NCBI RefSeq assembly: GCF_022549675.1
Contig: NZ_JAKZGR010000002.1
Location: 248,001-312,000, forward strand
Origin: Belliella kenyensis
GTDB taxonomy: Bacteria; Bacteroidota; Bacteroidia; Cytophagales; Cyclobacteriaceae
Reading direction: 5' to 3'
Length of the DNA stretch: 64,000 nt
Shown: positions 1 through 9,533 of the stretch, one piece after another
Layout: the number at the start of each line of letters is the position of its first letter
Position numbering within the stretch: position 1 is the first letter of the stretch
The notes under the pieces: model-generated
Told to the model about the DNA's origin: nothing
Seen by the model: the letters and a program-made list of their open reading frames with translations, nothing else
Databases searched by the model: none
Translations under genes and position numbers: made by a program

Positions 1-159
1 ATCATAAACTATTGTAAGGAAAGATTAAAGTCAAGTTTTTTAAACTGCTGTGCAGTAATTGGATGTTATTTTCACTGCTATTGGTAAAAAATTAAGCTAG
101 TAAATACCAACGATTTCAATTTGCTATTCGTTAGGTAGCTTGAAGTAATAACCTAAACA

Positions 160-1530
160 ATGAAGGAAATTCTATCTCTGGCATTTATATTTTGTGTGAG
201 TATTTATTCTTATGCACTGCATACAATTCAAACACCTATGGGACAAATAAAAACATTCCAGGAAAAAGACGTTATCAAAGTGACCAATATCCCTTATGCT
301 CAGGCAAAGCGCTATGAAAAGCCAAAGCCTGTTCAAGGTTATGATTCATCCATCAATTCAAAGCAGGTTTCTCCCGCATGTCCTCAGAAAGAAAGACCTT
401 TGTTTTCTACCATGTTTGGCGTTGAAGCCTTAGAATTAATGGAGCAATCTGAAGACTGTTTGAACCTTTCCATCACCAGGCCAAACAATGAATTGGATAG
501 CCTTCCCGTTATGATATGGATTCATGGTGGGAGTTATGTCTCCGGAGCTGGCGATGCAATTATTTTTGATCCTACCCAGTTGGTGAAAGATCAAAATGTC
601 ATCGTAGTAAATGTTACTTACCGTTTAGGGTTACTGGGCTTTTTAGGAGGATACAATGATATTCCTGCCAACCTAGGCTACTTGGATATTTTGGAAGCCA
701 TCAAGTGGGTCAATAAGAATATTGATTCCTTTGGAGGCGATTCCAATAAAATTACGCTGTTCGGACAATCTGCTGGTGGTGAAGCCATCGCTCAAATGAT
801 GCTAATTGAAGAATCAAGAGGTTTATTCCAAAACGTAATCATACAAAGTGCGCCTTTGGGATTGATATTTAATAGAGAGGCTATGATTCAGGATATGATA
901 AAGGTAGCCAAAGAAATACCGTTGCATGCCCCGATCGACACTATCCTTAACAAACAAGAAGAGGTCTTGGCAGCTGCTAAGAACTATGGCCTTCAAGCAG
1001 GGATGCCTTTGGGTAACCAATATGGTGAGGATCCTTTTCCCGAAGAATCTGAGCTAAGGGGAATTTGGCAAAAAAGGGCAAGAGAAGTAAACATCCTAAT
1101 CGGATACACCAAAGAAGAAACGACATTCTTTGTTCCCCAGATACCTAAGTTTAGGAAAATTTCAAATTTACCAGTCGTGGGAGGGGGGCTTAAATCCATT
1201 TTGGTAGGTATTACAACAAATAAAGTTTATAAAAAGGAGGCCAAGGCGTTTGCTAGAAACTGCTCCGTAGATGAAAACAATGTTTATCTATATGAGATAT
1301 ATTGGGGTTCTAAAACTAATGGTTTTGGTGCTACACATGCGATTGATTTACCACTTTTATTTGGTGACAGTTCGTTATGGAAAGGTGCCAAGTTGGTAGA
1401 AGGAATGTCGGAAGAGGAGATTTCAGATAGTTCGAAAAGGGTCTGTGCCCTTTGGGCTCAATTTGCCAGGACAGGTAAGATTGATTCTAAAGGAAGAATA
1501 GAGGGAGTCCTTAAGTATAAGGAGGTTTAA
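160..1530 (+). CDS. Type B carboxylesterase (alpha/beta hydrolase)
   Basis: The 456-aa product begins with a Sec signal peptide (about residues 1-19, ending near SYA), so it is exported. It would hydrolyse carboxylic esters in the periplasm or outside the cell; the substrate cannot be told. Family landmarks are seen in order: the oxyanion-hole motif HGGSYVSG near residue 121, the nucleophile elbow GQSAGG with Ser near residue 204, an acidic residue in the segment IGYTKEE, and the catalytic His region GATHAID. All members of the Ser-Glu-His triad appear present. It is shorter than most family members (usually about 500-550 aa), mainly in the C-terminal half. It stands alone, with about 180 bp of AT-rich DNA before the next gene. 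The family is clear; the role is unknown. Confidence 0.88.
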   Translation: MKEILSLAFIFCVSIYSYALHTIQTPMGQIKTFQEKDVIKVTNIPYAQAKRYEKPKPVQGYDSSINSKQVSPACPQKERPLFSTMFGVEALELMEQSEDCLNLSITRPNNELDSLPVMIWIHGGSYVSGAGDAIIFDPTQLVKDQNVIVVNVTYRLGLLGFLGGYNDIPANLGYLDILEAIKWVNKNIDSFGGDSNKITLFGQSAGGEAIAQMMLIEESRGLFQNVIIQSAPLGLIFNREAMIQDMIKVAKEIPLHAPIDTILNKQEEVLAAAKNYGLQAGMPLGNQYGEDPFPEESELRGIWQKRAREVNILIGYTKEETTFFVPQIPKFRKISNLPVVGGGLKSILVGITTNKVYKKEAKAFARNCSVDENNVYLYEIYWGSKTNGFGATHAIDLPLLFGDSSLWKGAKLVEGMSEEEISDSSKRVCALWAQFARTGKIDSKGRIEGVLKYKEV

Positions 1531-1741
1531 GTATTGACAAAGTATAATCAAAAGGTTCAACGAGTTTTTTGCCCAATCCTTCCCTATAATTGATTTAAAT
1601 CCTTTTTTTATATTATTTTTCAATCCCACAAAAACCCATATTTTGTAAATAAATATTTTTTTAAATAATGTTTACCATCAGGAAGATTTTTATACTAAGG
1701 TGTAAAGAATGGTATTTCAATTTTCACCAAAAACTAACAAC

Positions 1742-3142
1742 ATGAAGGTTATACTTAGATTTATTTTTCTTATTTCTTTGATAGGAATAAGTGCCAATTC
1801 ATATGCGCAAATTAAGGAAAGAGTAAAGGAAAGAGCTAAAGAAAGTTCTACCAACAAAGCCGAAAGAACAGTCGATCAGTCTATAGAGGAAGTAGCTGAT
1901 GAGATGATCAATGGAGTGAAATCTTTATTCAAAAAAAAGCCTAAAAAGGAGAAGCAAGCACCAGTTGAAAAGCAAGATGGTAGTGATTATGGAAGCTGGG
2001 AAGTTAGTCAAGATCAAGATTTTGAATCAAATCAAGATTCAGGTGAATTTGAAACTCAGGAGAAGAAATCCTTGAGCAGATACTCCAATTTTTCGTTTGT
2101 TCAAGGAGAGGAAATTATTGCTTTTGATGACTTTCTACAAGATAAGGAAGGAGACTTACCTGGTTCTTGGATTACCACAGGTTCAGCTGAAGTTGTAAGC
2201 TTTGATGAAGTGGAAGGGCACTGGGTCTGGTTTAACAAAACAAAGGGCAATTTCATACCTGAATATTTAAAAGACTTTCCTGAGAATTTCACCTTAGAAT
2301 TTGATTTAATGTATGATTTTGAATTTGGAACTTATAGTCATAGCAGGACATTGACGCTAGTGCTCAGCGACATTGAAAACCCAGAAGCAAACCTGGGTTG
2401 GGATGGTGATGGAGAGTATTTCAACCTTCAAAAGCTTTCCAATAATTATTTAGGAATCGAGTTTTTAGGGACCAGTTCCAATGGAGGACCATTTATCACA
2501 GGGCGAAAAGTGGTACACACGGAGAAGGGGCTTAATTTCCAGAATAAATTTCTTGCTAAGCATTTGATAAATGAAGAAGGCATTAATGAACCAATTCATA
2601 TTTCAATTTCTAGAATGGGAAGAAGGGTTCAGGTCTTTGCTAATGAAGAAAAAGTCCTTGACCTGACTGCGGCTTTTCAGAAAGATGTCAAACTCACAAG
2701 TGCAAGATTTTTTGTCTATAATCATACGGACAATGACAATTACTATTTAAGCAACATCAGATATGCCGTAGGGCAGCCAGATACCAGAAGTAAACTTTTA
2801 GAAAGTGGTTCTTATACTACTTCTGCCATCACTTTTGCTTCGGGCTCACCTGATATTAATCCAGAATCTTACGGAATATTGAAAGAAATAGCACAAGCAT
2901 TGAAGGCTCAAGCGAATAAAACTGTCCAAATCATTGGGCATACTGATAGCGATGGGGCAGAGGAATTGAATCAGAGACTCTCTGAACAAAGGGCTATGGC
3001 TGTAAAAGAAGCTTTGCAAAATGAATTTGGTGTCCAGAATGAAATCAATTCAATTGGAAAAGGAGAATCTTCTCCTGTGGCTGAAAACAATACTCCTACG
3101 GGTAAAGCTAAAAACAGAAGAGTTGAATTTATTCTCAATTGA
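1742..3142 (+). CDS. OmpA family outer-membrane/peptidoglycan-binding protein
   Basis: An ATG at 1742 is preferred over an in-frame ATG 11 codons upstream because a clean signal peptide (MKVILRFIFL...SYAQ) starts there. The mature N-terminus is charged (Lys/Glu repeats), followed by a middle domain resembling a concanavalin/LamG-type beta sandwich (about residues 110-340). The C-terminal 120 residues are an OmpA domain: ITFASGSPDINPES, IIGHTDSDG, LSEQRAMAV and the closing NRRVEFILN. The Asp and Arg residues that bind diaminopimelate in this family are visible. It probably anchors the outer membrane to peptidoglycan while exposing or holding the middle domain. It is monocistronic in appearance. 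Confidence 0.88.
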   Translation: MKVILRFIFLISLIGISANSYAQIKERVKERAKESSTNKAERTVDQSIEEVADEMINGVKSLFKKKPKKEKQAPVEKQDGSDYGSWEVSQDQDFESNQDSGEFETQEKKSLSRYSNFSFVQGEEIIAFDDFLQDKEGDLPGSWITTGSAEVVSFDEVEGHWVWFNKTKGNFIPEYLKDFPENFTLEFDLMYDFEFGTYSHSRTLTLVLSDIENPEANLGWDGDGEYFNLQKLSNNYLGIEFLGTSSNGGPFITGRKVVHTEKGLNFQNKFLAKHLINEEGINEPIHISISRMGRRVQVFANEEKVLDLTAAFQKDVKLTSARFFVYNHTDNDNYYLSNIRYAVGQPDTRSKLLESGSYTTSAITFASGSPDINPESYGILKEIAQALKAQANKTVQIIGHTDSDGAEELNQRLSEQRAMAVKEALQNEFGVQNEINSIGKGESSPVAENNTPTGKAKNRRVEFILN

Positions 3143-3333
3143 GTCAAATAGATATCATCAATATATATCCGCAAGGATACCAGTAACCAATTCATATTTG
3201 GGGTTTTTAGGGTCCAGATATTAATTGATACTAATCCCGAAGAAATCTATTATATGAATGAAATACTTCTTCTTATATAAAAACGGATATATATATTATC
3301 AACAATCCTAAAGAAAACGAAATCTAATAAATC

Positions 3334-3759
3334 ATGAAGAATTTGCTCATAATAAATTTAACCTTTTTGGCTTTCATGATACTTTCTACAGCCTGTGAAA
3401 AGAAGGATGAACCAGAAGTCAATTTTGCTACATTGGTAATAGGAAAGTGGTACACCATACAGGAATTTGATAGAAATGGTTCAGAGATGACTCAGGATGA
3501 ATGTGAGAGACAATCCATAATAGAGTTTACGACTGCTATGGAGTACATCGTAACACCAGTTGGGACATATTATGACACCAATGATCAACCGTATTGTGCA
3601 CCAGTGACAAGTACACCTTTTGTGCTTACTTATTCTATTAATGGAATTAAAATCATCAATGATTTTGGTGAGGGGACAATAGAGCGGATATCCAACGACA
3701 TGATCATATTAAGGTCAGAAGATCCTTTCAGCCATTTGATTTTGGAAAGGGTAAAGTAG
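3334..3759 (+). CDS. Small lipocalin-like lipoprotein
   Basis: This is a 141-aa product with a signal peptide ending in the lipobox STAC, so it should be a lipoprotein. The mature part reads like the short beta-barrel lipocalin-like proteins common in Bacteroidota: IGKWYTIQEFDRNG at the start of the fold, alternating beta strands, and a closing strand ILERVK. Two further Cys residues (CERQ and YCAP) could form a disulfide. No ligand or partner is evident. It lies between the OmpA-like gene and the CHAT gene on the same strand, but gaps of 190 and 93 bp make a shared operon uncertain. Confidence 0.7.
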   Translation: MKNLLIINLTFLAFMILSTACEKKDEPEVNFATLVIGKWYTIQEFDRNGSEMTQDECERQSIIEFTTAMEYIVTPVGTYYDTNDQPYCAPVTSTPFVLTYSINGIKIINDFGEGTIERISNDMIILRSEDPFSHLILERVK

Positions 3760-3852
3760 GTTTATCTTTAATTTAATTTTGTCAATTTGAATGTGTTAAA
3801 ATTTTAATTTGTATTTTTCACTAAATTTTCTTTTGGTTTTATTGCTTTATAT

Positions 3853-6678
3853 ATGAAATCTAAATTACTCCTAAACTCAATTGTAGCAAGTTTTTGCTTA
3901 TTTATTTTTAATATAAATCCGCTACAATCTCAAGAGATGTCAAAAGACACACTCCTCTTTATTCAGTACTTTAATGAAGGAATGGAGTATTATGAAAAGG
4001 GGGATCAAAAAACTACTAAGATTTATATTGAAAAATTAGTTGAGATTTCATTCAGGAATAATTGGGAGGATAGTTGGGTAAATTTCATGCAAGCCTTGGC
4101 TAGTTTTGAGCTTTATCTTGGGAATTTTAAAGGTTCACGTATTTTATACGACTCTTTGATGAAGATGTCAGATGAGGGAAAAATCATTGACGATCATAAT
4201 AAGTTTAAAATTTATGATATTTATTCGGGTATATTATCTCAAGAAGGGGATATCGGATACTCGGAGGTAGTTATGCAGAAAGCAGAAGCACTGATATCTA
4301 AAGTGCCAGTAAAACTTCAAAATTCAACCAAACAAAGGCATGAAAATGGTAAAGGCCTAAATTATTTAAAATATGGAGATTATCGACGTGCAAAAATCAG
4401 TTTTTTAAATTCTATAAAATTGCTGCACTTGGCCTTTGAGGATGGTGTTTATGCTGAAAGCTCCGATTATGAGTTTACCAAAGTAATACTTTACAAAAAT
4501 GTTGCAAACAATGATATCATGGCGGGAAATTTAGACATTGCAAAGATATACCTAGATTCAGCATTGACTACGTTCGAAGGTTTGAAAAGTGACCCCTATT
4601 ATGCGAATTCTCCCATGCAAGCGGCATTGAATAATACAATCGGCGAATATTATTTAATGTTAGGAGATTATAATTTGGCTCAAAAGTATATGCAAGAGCG
4701 TGTAATCGAAATTGAGAAATACAAAGATCGTGTCAATTTGCAAATGAATATTGAAGCAAGGCAAAACTTGGCAAAACTATTTTTTCAAAGAGGGAATTAT
4801 GATTCCGCAAGGGTTAATTTTGATATAAGTCTTAGAAAACTAAATGATTTAAAAGTTTCAGAATCGTCTAAATTGAAATACCTTTCTCCTATTATCCATT
4901 TTTACCAAGTTATTGGAGAGAATAAGAAAGGGGATGACCTACTTTCCAAAGTTGATTTTGATTTGGATCCGATTCAATTGTATTTTAGTGGTGCTGGAGA
5001 GGAAATAGTTGCAATTTATGCTCTCAAGGCAAATTCTCTTGCCAACAAAGAGCTTCAATATAAGGGTAAATCGGAATATGATTTCCTGGATTTTAACAGA
5101 AAGGCAATAAGTCTTTCTAGCCAATTGAGTAAAATAAATGGCGTGGGGCTTGAATCAAACCTAAAACAGCCAACTAGGTTAGCTATAGATTGCTACGTAG
5201 AAAACCTCCGTAAAATTCACCTTCAAAACCCAAGCAATACCGATGCATTGAAAGAAGCTATTTATGTTATAAATTTCGCCAAAAACCAAAGATTCAATGA
5301 ACAAAGAATAAACTCTTCATTGTGGACGAACAGCCAAGATCAAAGATTATTTAGTCAAGAAAAACAGCTTAAACGAAAGCTGGGGGAATTAGAGAGAAAA
5401 TATGAAGAAACAAATGATAAAGGGGTTTTAGATTCATTGATTATAGTATTCAATGAGTTAGAAGGTCTCAAAAATAGTTTTTATGAGCAGCAATCCATCC
5501 CATATGATTGGTCAAAATCAAATCAATTTGTCAACTATTTTGAAAGTCAAAAGCCAAAGCATGATCAGCAGGAGTTGCATTATTTTTATTCTGATAAGCA
5601 CCTTCATGTCTTTGTAAGAACTGGAAGAGATCAAAAGTGGACTTGGAACTCAATCGATGAGCCAAATTTGGAAAAGACTTTTATAGATGCGCTCAATGCT
5701 TTTCAAAATTATTCACACAAGGATTGGGAGTCTCAGTCTAGAAGGCTTTATGAAATTTTATTACAAGATTACATAAATCAGGATATTAAGAGAATTGTGA
5801 TTTTTCCTTATGGTAATATAGGGTTAGTACCATTTGCAGCATTGTTGGATAGAAATGGTAAATATTTGATTGAAAATCATGCGGTTTCATTAAATAATAG
5901 CACAAAAATTAATCAAGCTAAATGGAATATTACGCCTGCTTCAAATGAAATACTAGCATTTGCTCCTTATTTTGAAAGCTTTGAACAGGACATACAACGT
6001 AACCTTTATGGAAGTCTCAAAGGAACAAAGCAGGAAATTGCTGGAATATCAAACTTTTTCAATCTGAGCTTATTTGAAGGAAATAATGCAACCAAACTAA
6101 ATTTTTTAAAAGAGTGCAAAAAAAGTCGATTGATACACTTAGCCACCCATGCTTTTGCTGAGTCTAATGTCTTATTTTCAAAAATTATATTTTCTGGTTC
6201 AGAAATGGAAAATGAACATAGCCTCTTTGGGTATGAAATTCCAGAAATTGATTTGAATGTGGACATGCTGATTTTGAGTGCCTGTCAAACAGGCTATGGC
6301 CGCTTTGAACTTGGAGAAGGCGTTTCTAGTTTGGCCAAACTTTTTGAAAATTCAGGAGCTAGAAGTCTTGTTTATACACTTTGGAAGGTTGATGATTATG
6401 CTAGTGCAGAATTAATTTCAAAATTCTATAAATATTTAGATACTGGAATGGACAAGGATTTAGCAATTCAAGCGGCACAGATTGAATATTTAAGAGAAAA
6501 TACGGGGAAAAAGGATTTACCCTACTATTGGGCAGGATTTGTTCTAAGTGGGGATTTGACACCTGTAAAATCAAAATTTTCAATGTATTATGTTTTTGCT
6601 CTGGCTCTTTTGACGGTATTTATATTTTGGATATTTAGAAGATATATTTTTAGATCAAAAAATGTAGCCAATTCATAA
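3853..6678 (+). CDS. TPR-CHAT protein (caspase-like peptidase domain)
   Basis: The 941-aa product has a signal peptide (residues 1-26), a helical TPR array (about 30-450), a coiled-coil stretch (about 490-545), a C-terminal CHAT domain (about 640-905) and one transmembrane helix near the end followed by a basic tail. The CHAT catalytic pair is visible: His in HLATHA near residue 766 and Cys in LSACQTG near residue 811, so it should be an active cysteine peptidase. Family members cleave partner proteins after the TPR part senses a signal. No dedicated substrate such as a gasdermin is encoded next to it. The signal peptide plus C-terminal anchor suggest the peptidase faces the periplasm, unlike cytosolic defence CHAT proteins. 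Confidence 0.85.
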   Translation: MKSKLLLNSIVASFCLFIFNINPLQSQEMSKDTLLFIQYFNEGMEYYEKGDQKTTKIYIEKLVEISFRNNWEDSWVNFMQALASFELYLGNFKGSRILYDSLMKMSDEGKIIDDHNKFKIYDIYSGILSQEGDIGYSEVVMQKAEALISKVPVKLQNSTKQRHENGKGLNYLKYGDYRRAKISFLNSIKLLHLAFEDGVYAESSDYEFTKVILYKNVANNDIMAGNLDIAKIYLDSALTTFEGLKSDPYYANSPMQAALNNTIGEYYLMLGDYNLAQKYMQERVIEIEKYKDRVNLQMNIEARQNLAKLFFQRGNYDSARVNFDISLRKLNDLKVSESSKLKYLSPIIHFYQVIGENKKGDDLLSKVDFDLDPIQLYFSGAGEEIVAIYALKANSLANKELQYKGKSEYDFLDFNRKAISLSSQLSKINGVGLESNLKQPTRLAIDCYVENLRKIHLQNPSNTDALKEAIYVINFAKNQRFNEQRINSSLWTNSQDQRLFSQEKQLKRKLGELERKYEETNDKGVLDSLIIVFNELEGLKNSFYEQQSIPYDWSKSNQFVNYFESQKPKHDQQELHYFYSDKHLHVFVRTGRDQKWTWNSIDEPNLEKTFIDALNAFQNYSHKDWESQSRRLYEILLQDYINQDIKRIVIFPYGNIGLVPFAALLDRNGKYLIENHAVSLNNSTKINQAKWNITPASNEILAFAPYFESFEQDIQRNLYGSLKGTKQEIAGISNFFNLSLFEGNNATKLNFLKECKKSRLIHLATHAFAESNVLFSKIIFSGSEMENEHSLFGYEIPEIDLNVDMLILSACQTGYGRFELGEGVSSLAKLFENSGARSLVYTLWKVDDYASAELISKFYKYLDTGMDKDLAIQAAQIEYLRENTGKKDLPYYWAGFVLSGDLTPVKSKFSMYYVFALALLTVFIFWIFRRYIFRSKNVANS

Positions 6679-6893
6679 CAAGGATGTTTTGAATGACGTG
6701 AATTCAATCATAAATTCACTAACCATAATTTCTACCTGCTTAATTTCGATTGATGGATGCTTTAAGCGCTTAACTGCTTAGGCTAAGATTTATTACCCAT
6801 TTTTTTGTTTTTTGCTATTACACCTTTTTACTTATGATATCAATTCATTGGTTAATTGCGAAATGTAGGGACAAGTTTTTAATTCGGAAATAG
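6679..6893. other. Intergenic gap between CHAT gene and recombinase
   Basis: This is AT-rich DNA between convergent genes. No ORF, repeat or RNA gene is visible. Confidence 0.5.
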
Positions 6894-8423
6894 TCAAGAC
6901 TGGACCACCACACTGTCCAAAGTCGAAATTTTCGACTTTGGACTTATTTTTTTAGACTCTAACATGTTGTTAATCAGGTAGAAACTTCGAAGTGCTTCAT
7001 TGGCTAAAGTGGTTCGATGTTGTGTTCCGTCAAAACACCAATTTTTGGGATAGATCGAACCAACTATACGCCTTTTCAACTCCACATTAGCTGTAACGTA
7101 CAGATTATCAATGTTTGAAGCCATTTTCAGAACACTATCCAAAAACTTAATAGGTTGCAGGTCAAGTGGTGGTGCAACCTTAGCCAACTCGATTTCTAGA
7201 CTGGTTATTTCAGCTTCACAATCTCGTTTCATTTCCTTATAATCTTCAGGGGTTATGGAATCGTTTAATAGCAATTTTCTAGCCTTAGCCATTTTATCGT
7301 TTTCCTGATCTATAAGATCAACAATTTGTGTTTTACCTTTATTTCTGAGTTTTTTTTCCTTATCAAAAAGTTGGGAAAAAATAGTTTTGATCACACCAAT
7401 AAATTCAGGTTTGGGCTTGAAGTTAGCAAGATGTTTCACAAAGGAATCATTTACTTCATCAGCTTTGAACCGTATCCCACATTTGGAAGTACAATGATAG
7501 TAATGGTAGTATTGCTTTCTGCCTTTAGATGCACTTGCGGTTAAAGACCTAGAACATTTTGGACAGTCAAGAACCCCCCTAAGAGGAATTTGCTCACTGG
7601 TAACTATTTGTGTTTTTCTGTTGCGCTTGTTGCCATCAAGTACCAACTGAGCCTCATTAAACAAAGTTTCAGTTATGATTGGTTGGTGTTGGCCTTTTAC
7701 AAACTCACCTTGTTCATCTTTGTAAGGGGGCACAAAGATTTTTCCATAGTAGAATGGATTCCTGATAAGCCACCAGAAGTTATTTTTCGTGAGCTTGGAA
7801 CCATTTTCCCTAGCTTTTTTTATAATTTGCTCACAAGAGTAATTACCTTCTGCAATGGTTGTGTAAATCCAATTAAGGTGAGCGGCTTCTTCTTCATGGA
7901 CAACTATTGTAGGTCTGCCTTCAGGAGTAGTTCGGTTACGATAACCATAAGGTGCTTTCCAAAGCCATCTACCATCCTTTCTGGCTCTTCGCATACCATG
8001 AAAAACATTGAGGGCTCTGCGGTCATTCTCGACTTCAGGAGCAGCCAAATAGAAAGCCAGCATCATTTTATTTTCTGGGACAGATAAATCCAGTGGTTGC
8101 TCTATTCCTTGAGGTTCCACCCCAAGTTTTCTTAAAATACTAATCATTTGATAAGCATCCCCAGCATTCCTACTAAACCTATCCCACTTTGTGAAAAGGA
8201 CTAATTTGGCGCTCATTTTACGCTTTTTTATGTCGTCCAACATTTCTGTCCATGCAGGACGTCTAAAAGTTTTAGCTGAGTAATCTTCTTGAACAACTTT
8301 CCGAACTTCGATATCATTGTGCAGACAGTACTTTCTAAGTGACTCCTCCTGATGTTGGAGGGAGTACCCCTTGTCCGCTTGTTCGTCTGTACTCACTCGA
8401 ATGTATAGAATCGCTGTTTTCAT
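6894..8423 (-). CDS. Large serine recombinase
   Basis: The 509-aa product has the resolvase/invertase catalytic domain at the N-terminus (YIRVST, nucleophile Ser near residue 11; later the motif KWDRFSRN), a recombinase domain (YGYRNRTTPEG onward, about 155-260), a zinc ribbon (CPKC...CTSKC, about 290-315) and a coiled-coil tail. This is the usual layout of unidirectional large serine recombinases that move phages, ICEs and small elements. It is transcribed leftward. No obvious cargo other than two tiny genes remains, so it marks a minimal or decayed integrative element, or a solitary DNA-rearranging enzyme. The palindrome at 6915-6943 lies inside its last codons. Confidence 0.92.
   Translation of the reverse strand: MKTAILYIRVSTDEQADKGYSLQHQEESLRKYCLHNDIEVRKVVQEDYSAKTFRRPAWTEMLDDIKKRKMSAKLVLFTKWDRFSRNAGDAYQMISILRKLGVEPQGIEQPLDLSVPENKMMLAFYLAAPEVENDRRALNVFHGMRRARKDGRWLWKAPYGYRNRTTPEGRPTIVVHEEEAAHLNWIYTTIAEGNYSCEQIIKKARENGSKLTKNNFWWLIRNPFYYGKIFVPPYKDEQGEFVKGQHQPIITETLFNEAQLVLDGNKRNRKTQIVTSEQIPLRGVLDCPKCSRSLTASASKGRKQYYHYYHCTSKCGIRFKADEVNDSFVKHLANFKPKPEFIGVIKTIFSQLFDKEKKLRNKGKTQIVDLIDQENDKMAKARKLLLNDSITPEDYKEMKRDCEAEITSLEIELAKVAPPLDLQPIKFLDSVLKMASNIDNLYVTANVELKRRIVGSIYPKNWCFDGTQHRTTLANEALRSFYLINNMLESKKISPKSKISTLDSVVVQS
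6915..6943 (+). terminator. Palindrome/rho-independent terminator inside the recombinase 3' end
   Basis: Perfect 14-bp arms (GTCCAAAGTCGAAA and its complement) flank a one-base loop and are followed on the plus strand by TTATTTTTTT. It would stop rightward transcripts coming from the CHAT gene. It also encodes the recombinase C-terminus, so it could instead be a recombinase-related site. Confidence 0.65.
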
Positions 8424-8568
8424 AAGTATCTAGATTAAATGTTACTTCAGCTAAAATACTGATAAAATTCAAAATGAACTCTGCCTGTTCTAAGTTAACA
8501 TCCAATCCATGTTGTTTGCAGATTTTTATTATTTCATCTGGATGAATATCATATTTGTTGCTTTTCAT
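8335..8568 (-). CDS. Small protein upstream of and overlapping the serine recombinase
   Basis: This 77-aa ORF overlaps the recombinase start by 89 bp in another frame. Its first part (about 45 residues: IHPDEIIKICKQHG, LEQAEFILNFISILAE) resembles the short helical proteins that precede recombinases in Bacteroidota elements. The tail is the shadow of the recombinase frame and may be incidental. The overlap suggests translational coupling. It may be a small DNA-binding or recombination-accessory protein; the function is not known. Confidence 0.6.
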   Translation of the reverse strand: MKSNKYDIHPDEIIKICKQHGLDVNLEQAEFILNFISILAEVTFNLDTYENSDSIHSSEYRRTSGQGVLPPTSGGVT

Positions 8569-8747
8569 GTCCTCTTTGTTTTTTAAAAGAAAGAGGACTC
8601 AATTTGAGGTATATGACCTGATAAAAATCACACTGTATTTTGGAAGTGGGTTATTATTCTTGGTTTTGTGGAGTCAAATTTACGAGTGCAAACAGAAAGG
8701 ACTATACTCTTGTCTATTCTGCCTGTTCTGTAGAGAGGACCGGTAAT

Positions 8748-8954
8748 ATGTCAAACTTTTTTGAGGATATTGAAGCTGTTGCTGAAGCGAAGTTTCTGGT
8801 CTAATTGCAGTTTTTTTTTAATGCTATCGAAAATGAAAGCACATTGGAAAGGGATGAAAGTGAAGTTGAAATAATTCGTCTTATTATTTTTAAACAAGAG
8901 CTAATAAATCACAATTCAAACTACTATTCATTTGACGATGAGGGGTTGTTATGA
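8748..8954 (+). pseudogene. Small gene with an in-frame nonsense codon
   Basis: An ATG at 8748 opens a 69-codon frame interrupted only by a TAA after 18 codons (FLV-stop). The frame then continues through an acidic segment (NAIENESTLERDE) to a TGA at 8952-8954. Codon content after the stop looks protein-like. It is divergent from the small gene at 8335-8568 and was probably part of the same element. Alternatively the real start lies after the TAA. Confidence 0.4.
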
Positions 8955-9533
8955 CCTCCTTGTTTGGCAATTATGGAAATTGGGTTAAATGAGTCATTGA
9001 TTTTTTAAACATACTTACTCGAAAAAGCAAAGCAATGTATCCTTGCTCTAAGTAAGTGATGAAAATTCGGTTGATTACTGATGAATTAAGGGTTTGTAAT
9101 TGGGTCAAGAATAAGGGTTTAGATTTTAATATTAAGCTGATTTTTTGTTGAAATTTTGAATAAAAATATTTTACGAAAAAAAATCTTCTATTTTTTTTCG
9201 AGGGGTGTAAGAAATTAAATTTGGGGGTGTTTTCAGACTTAAAATGAAATGATCTATTAATGGTTTCAAATTCAATAATTTGTATTTGAAAATTTTCTTG
9301 TTTAGATCTATAAAATTCAGCTAGTTAGGAATTTTTTCTGAACAATAAAATACCTAGAACTAGGTATTTTTTAAATTCACTTAATTATTAATATTTGTGA
9401 AATATCTATTTGATCCAATTAATAGTTTGTCAAATCAATCAATAATAAATCATTGTTTTGCCTGGCTAATGTTTGTTGATGTTGGGTGATCCAGTAGCTA
9501 CTGATTATACGGTTATTTTAAACATCAACAATT
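8955..9533. other. Gene-free AT-rich stretch before the rhs operon
   Basis: No ORF with protein-like content is seen on either strand. It contains the palindrome at 9347-9370 and presumably the promoter of the rhs operon that starts at 9534; no convincing TTTG/TAnnTTTG pair was found. Confidence 0.5.
9347..9370 (+). terminator. Perfect short palindrome with T-run
   Basis: AAAATACCTAG and CTAGGTATTTT are separated by two bases and followed by more T. The structure is symmetric, so it can act as a terminator in either direction or as an operator in front of the rhs operon. Confidence 0.55.

Noticed and set aside
7326..8087. Plus-strand ORFs opposite the serine recombinase
   Set aside because: Shadows; the minus frame carries the catalytic Ser motif and zinc ribbon.
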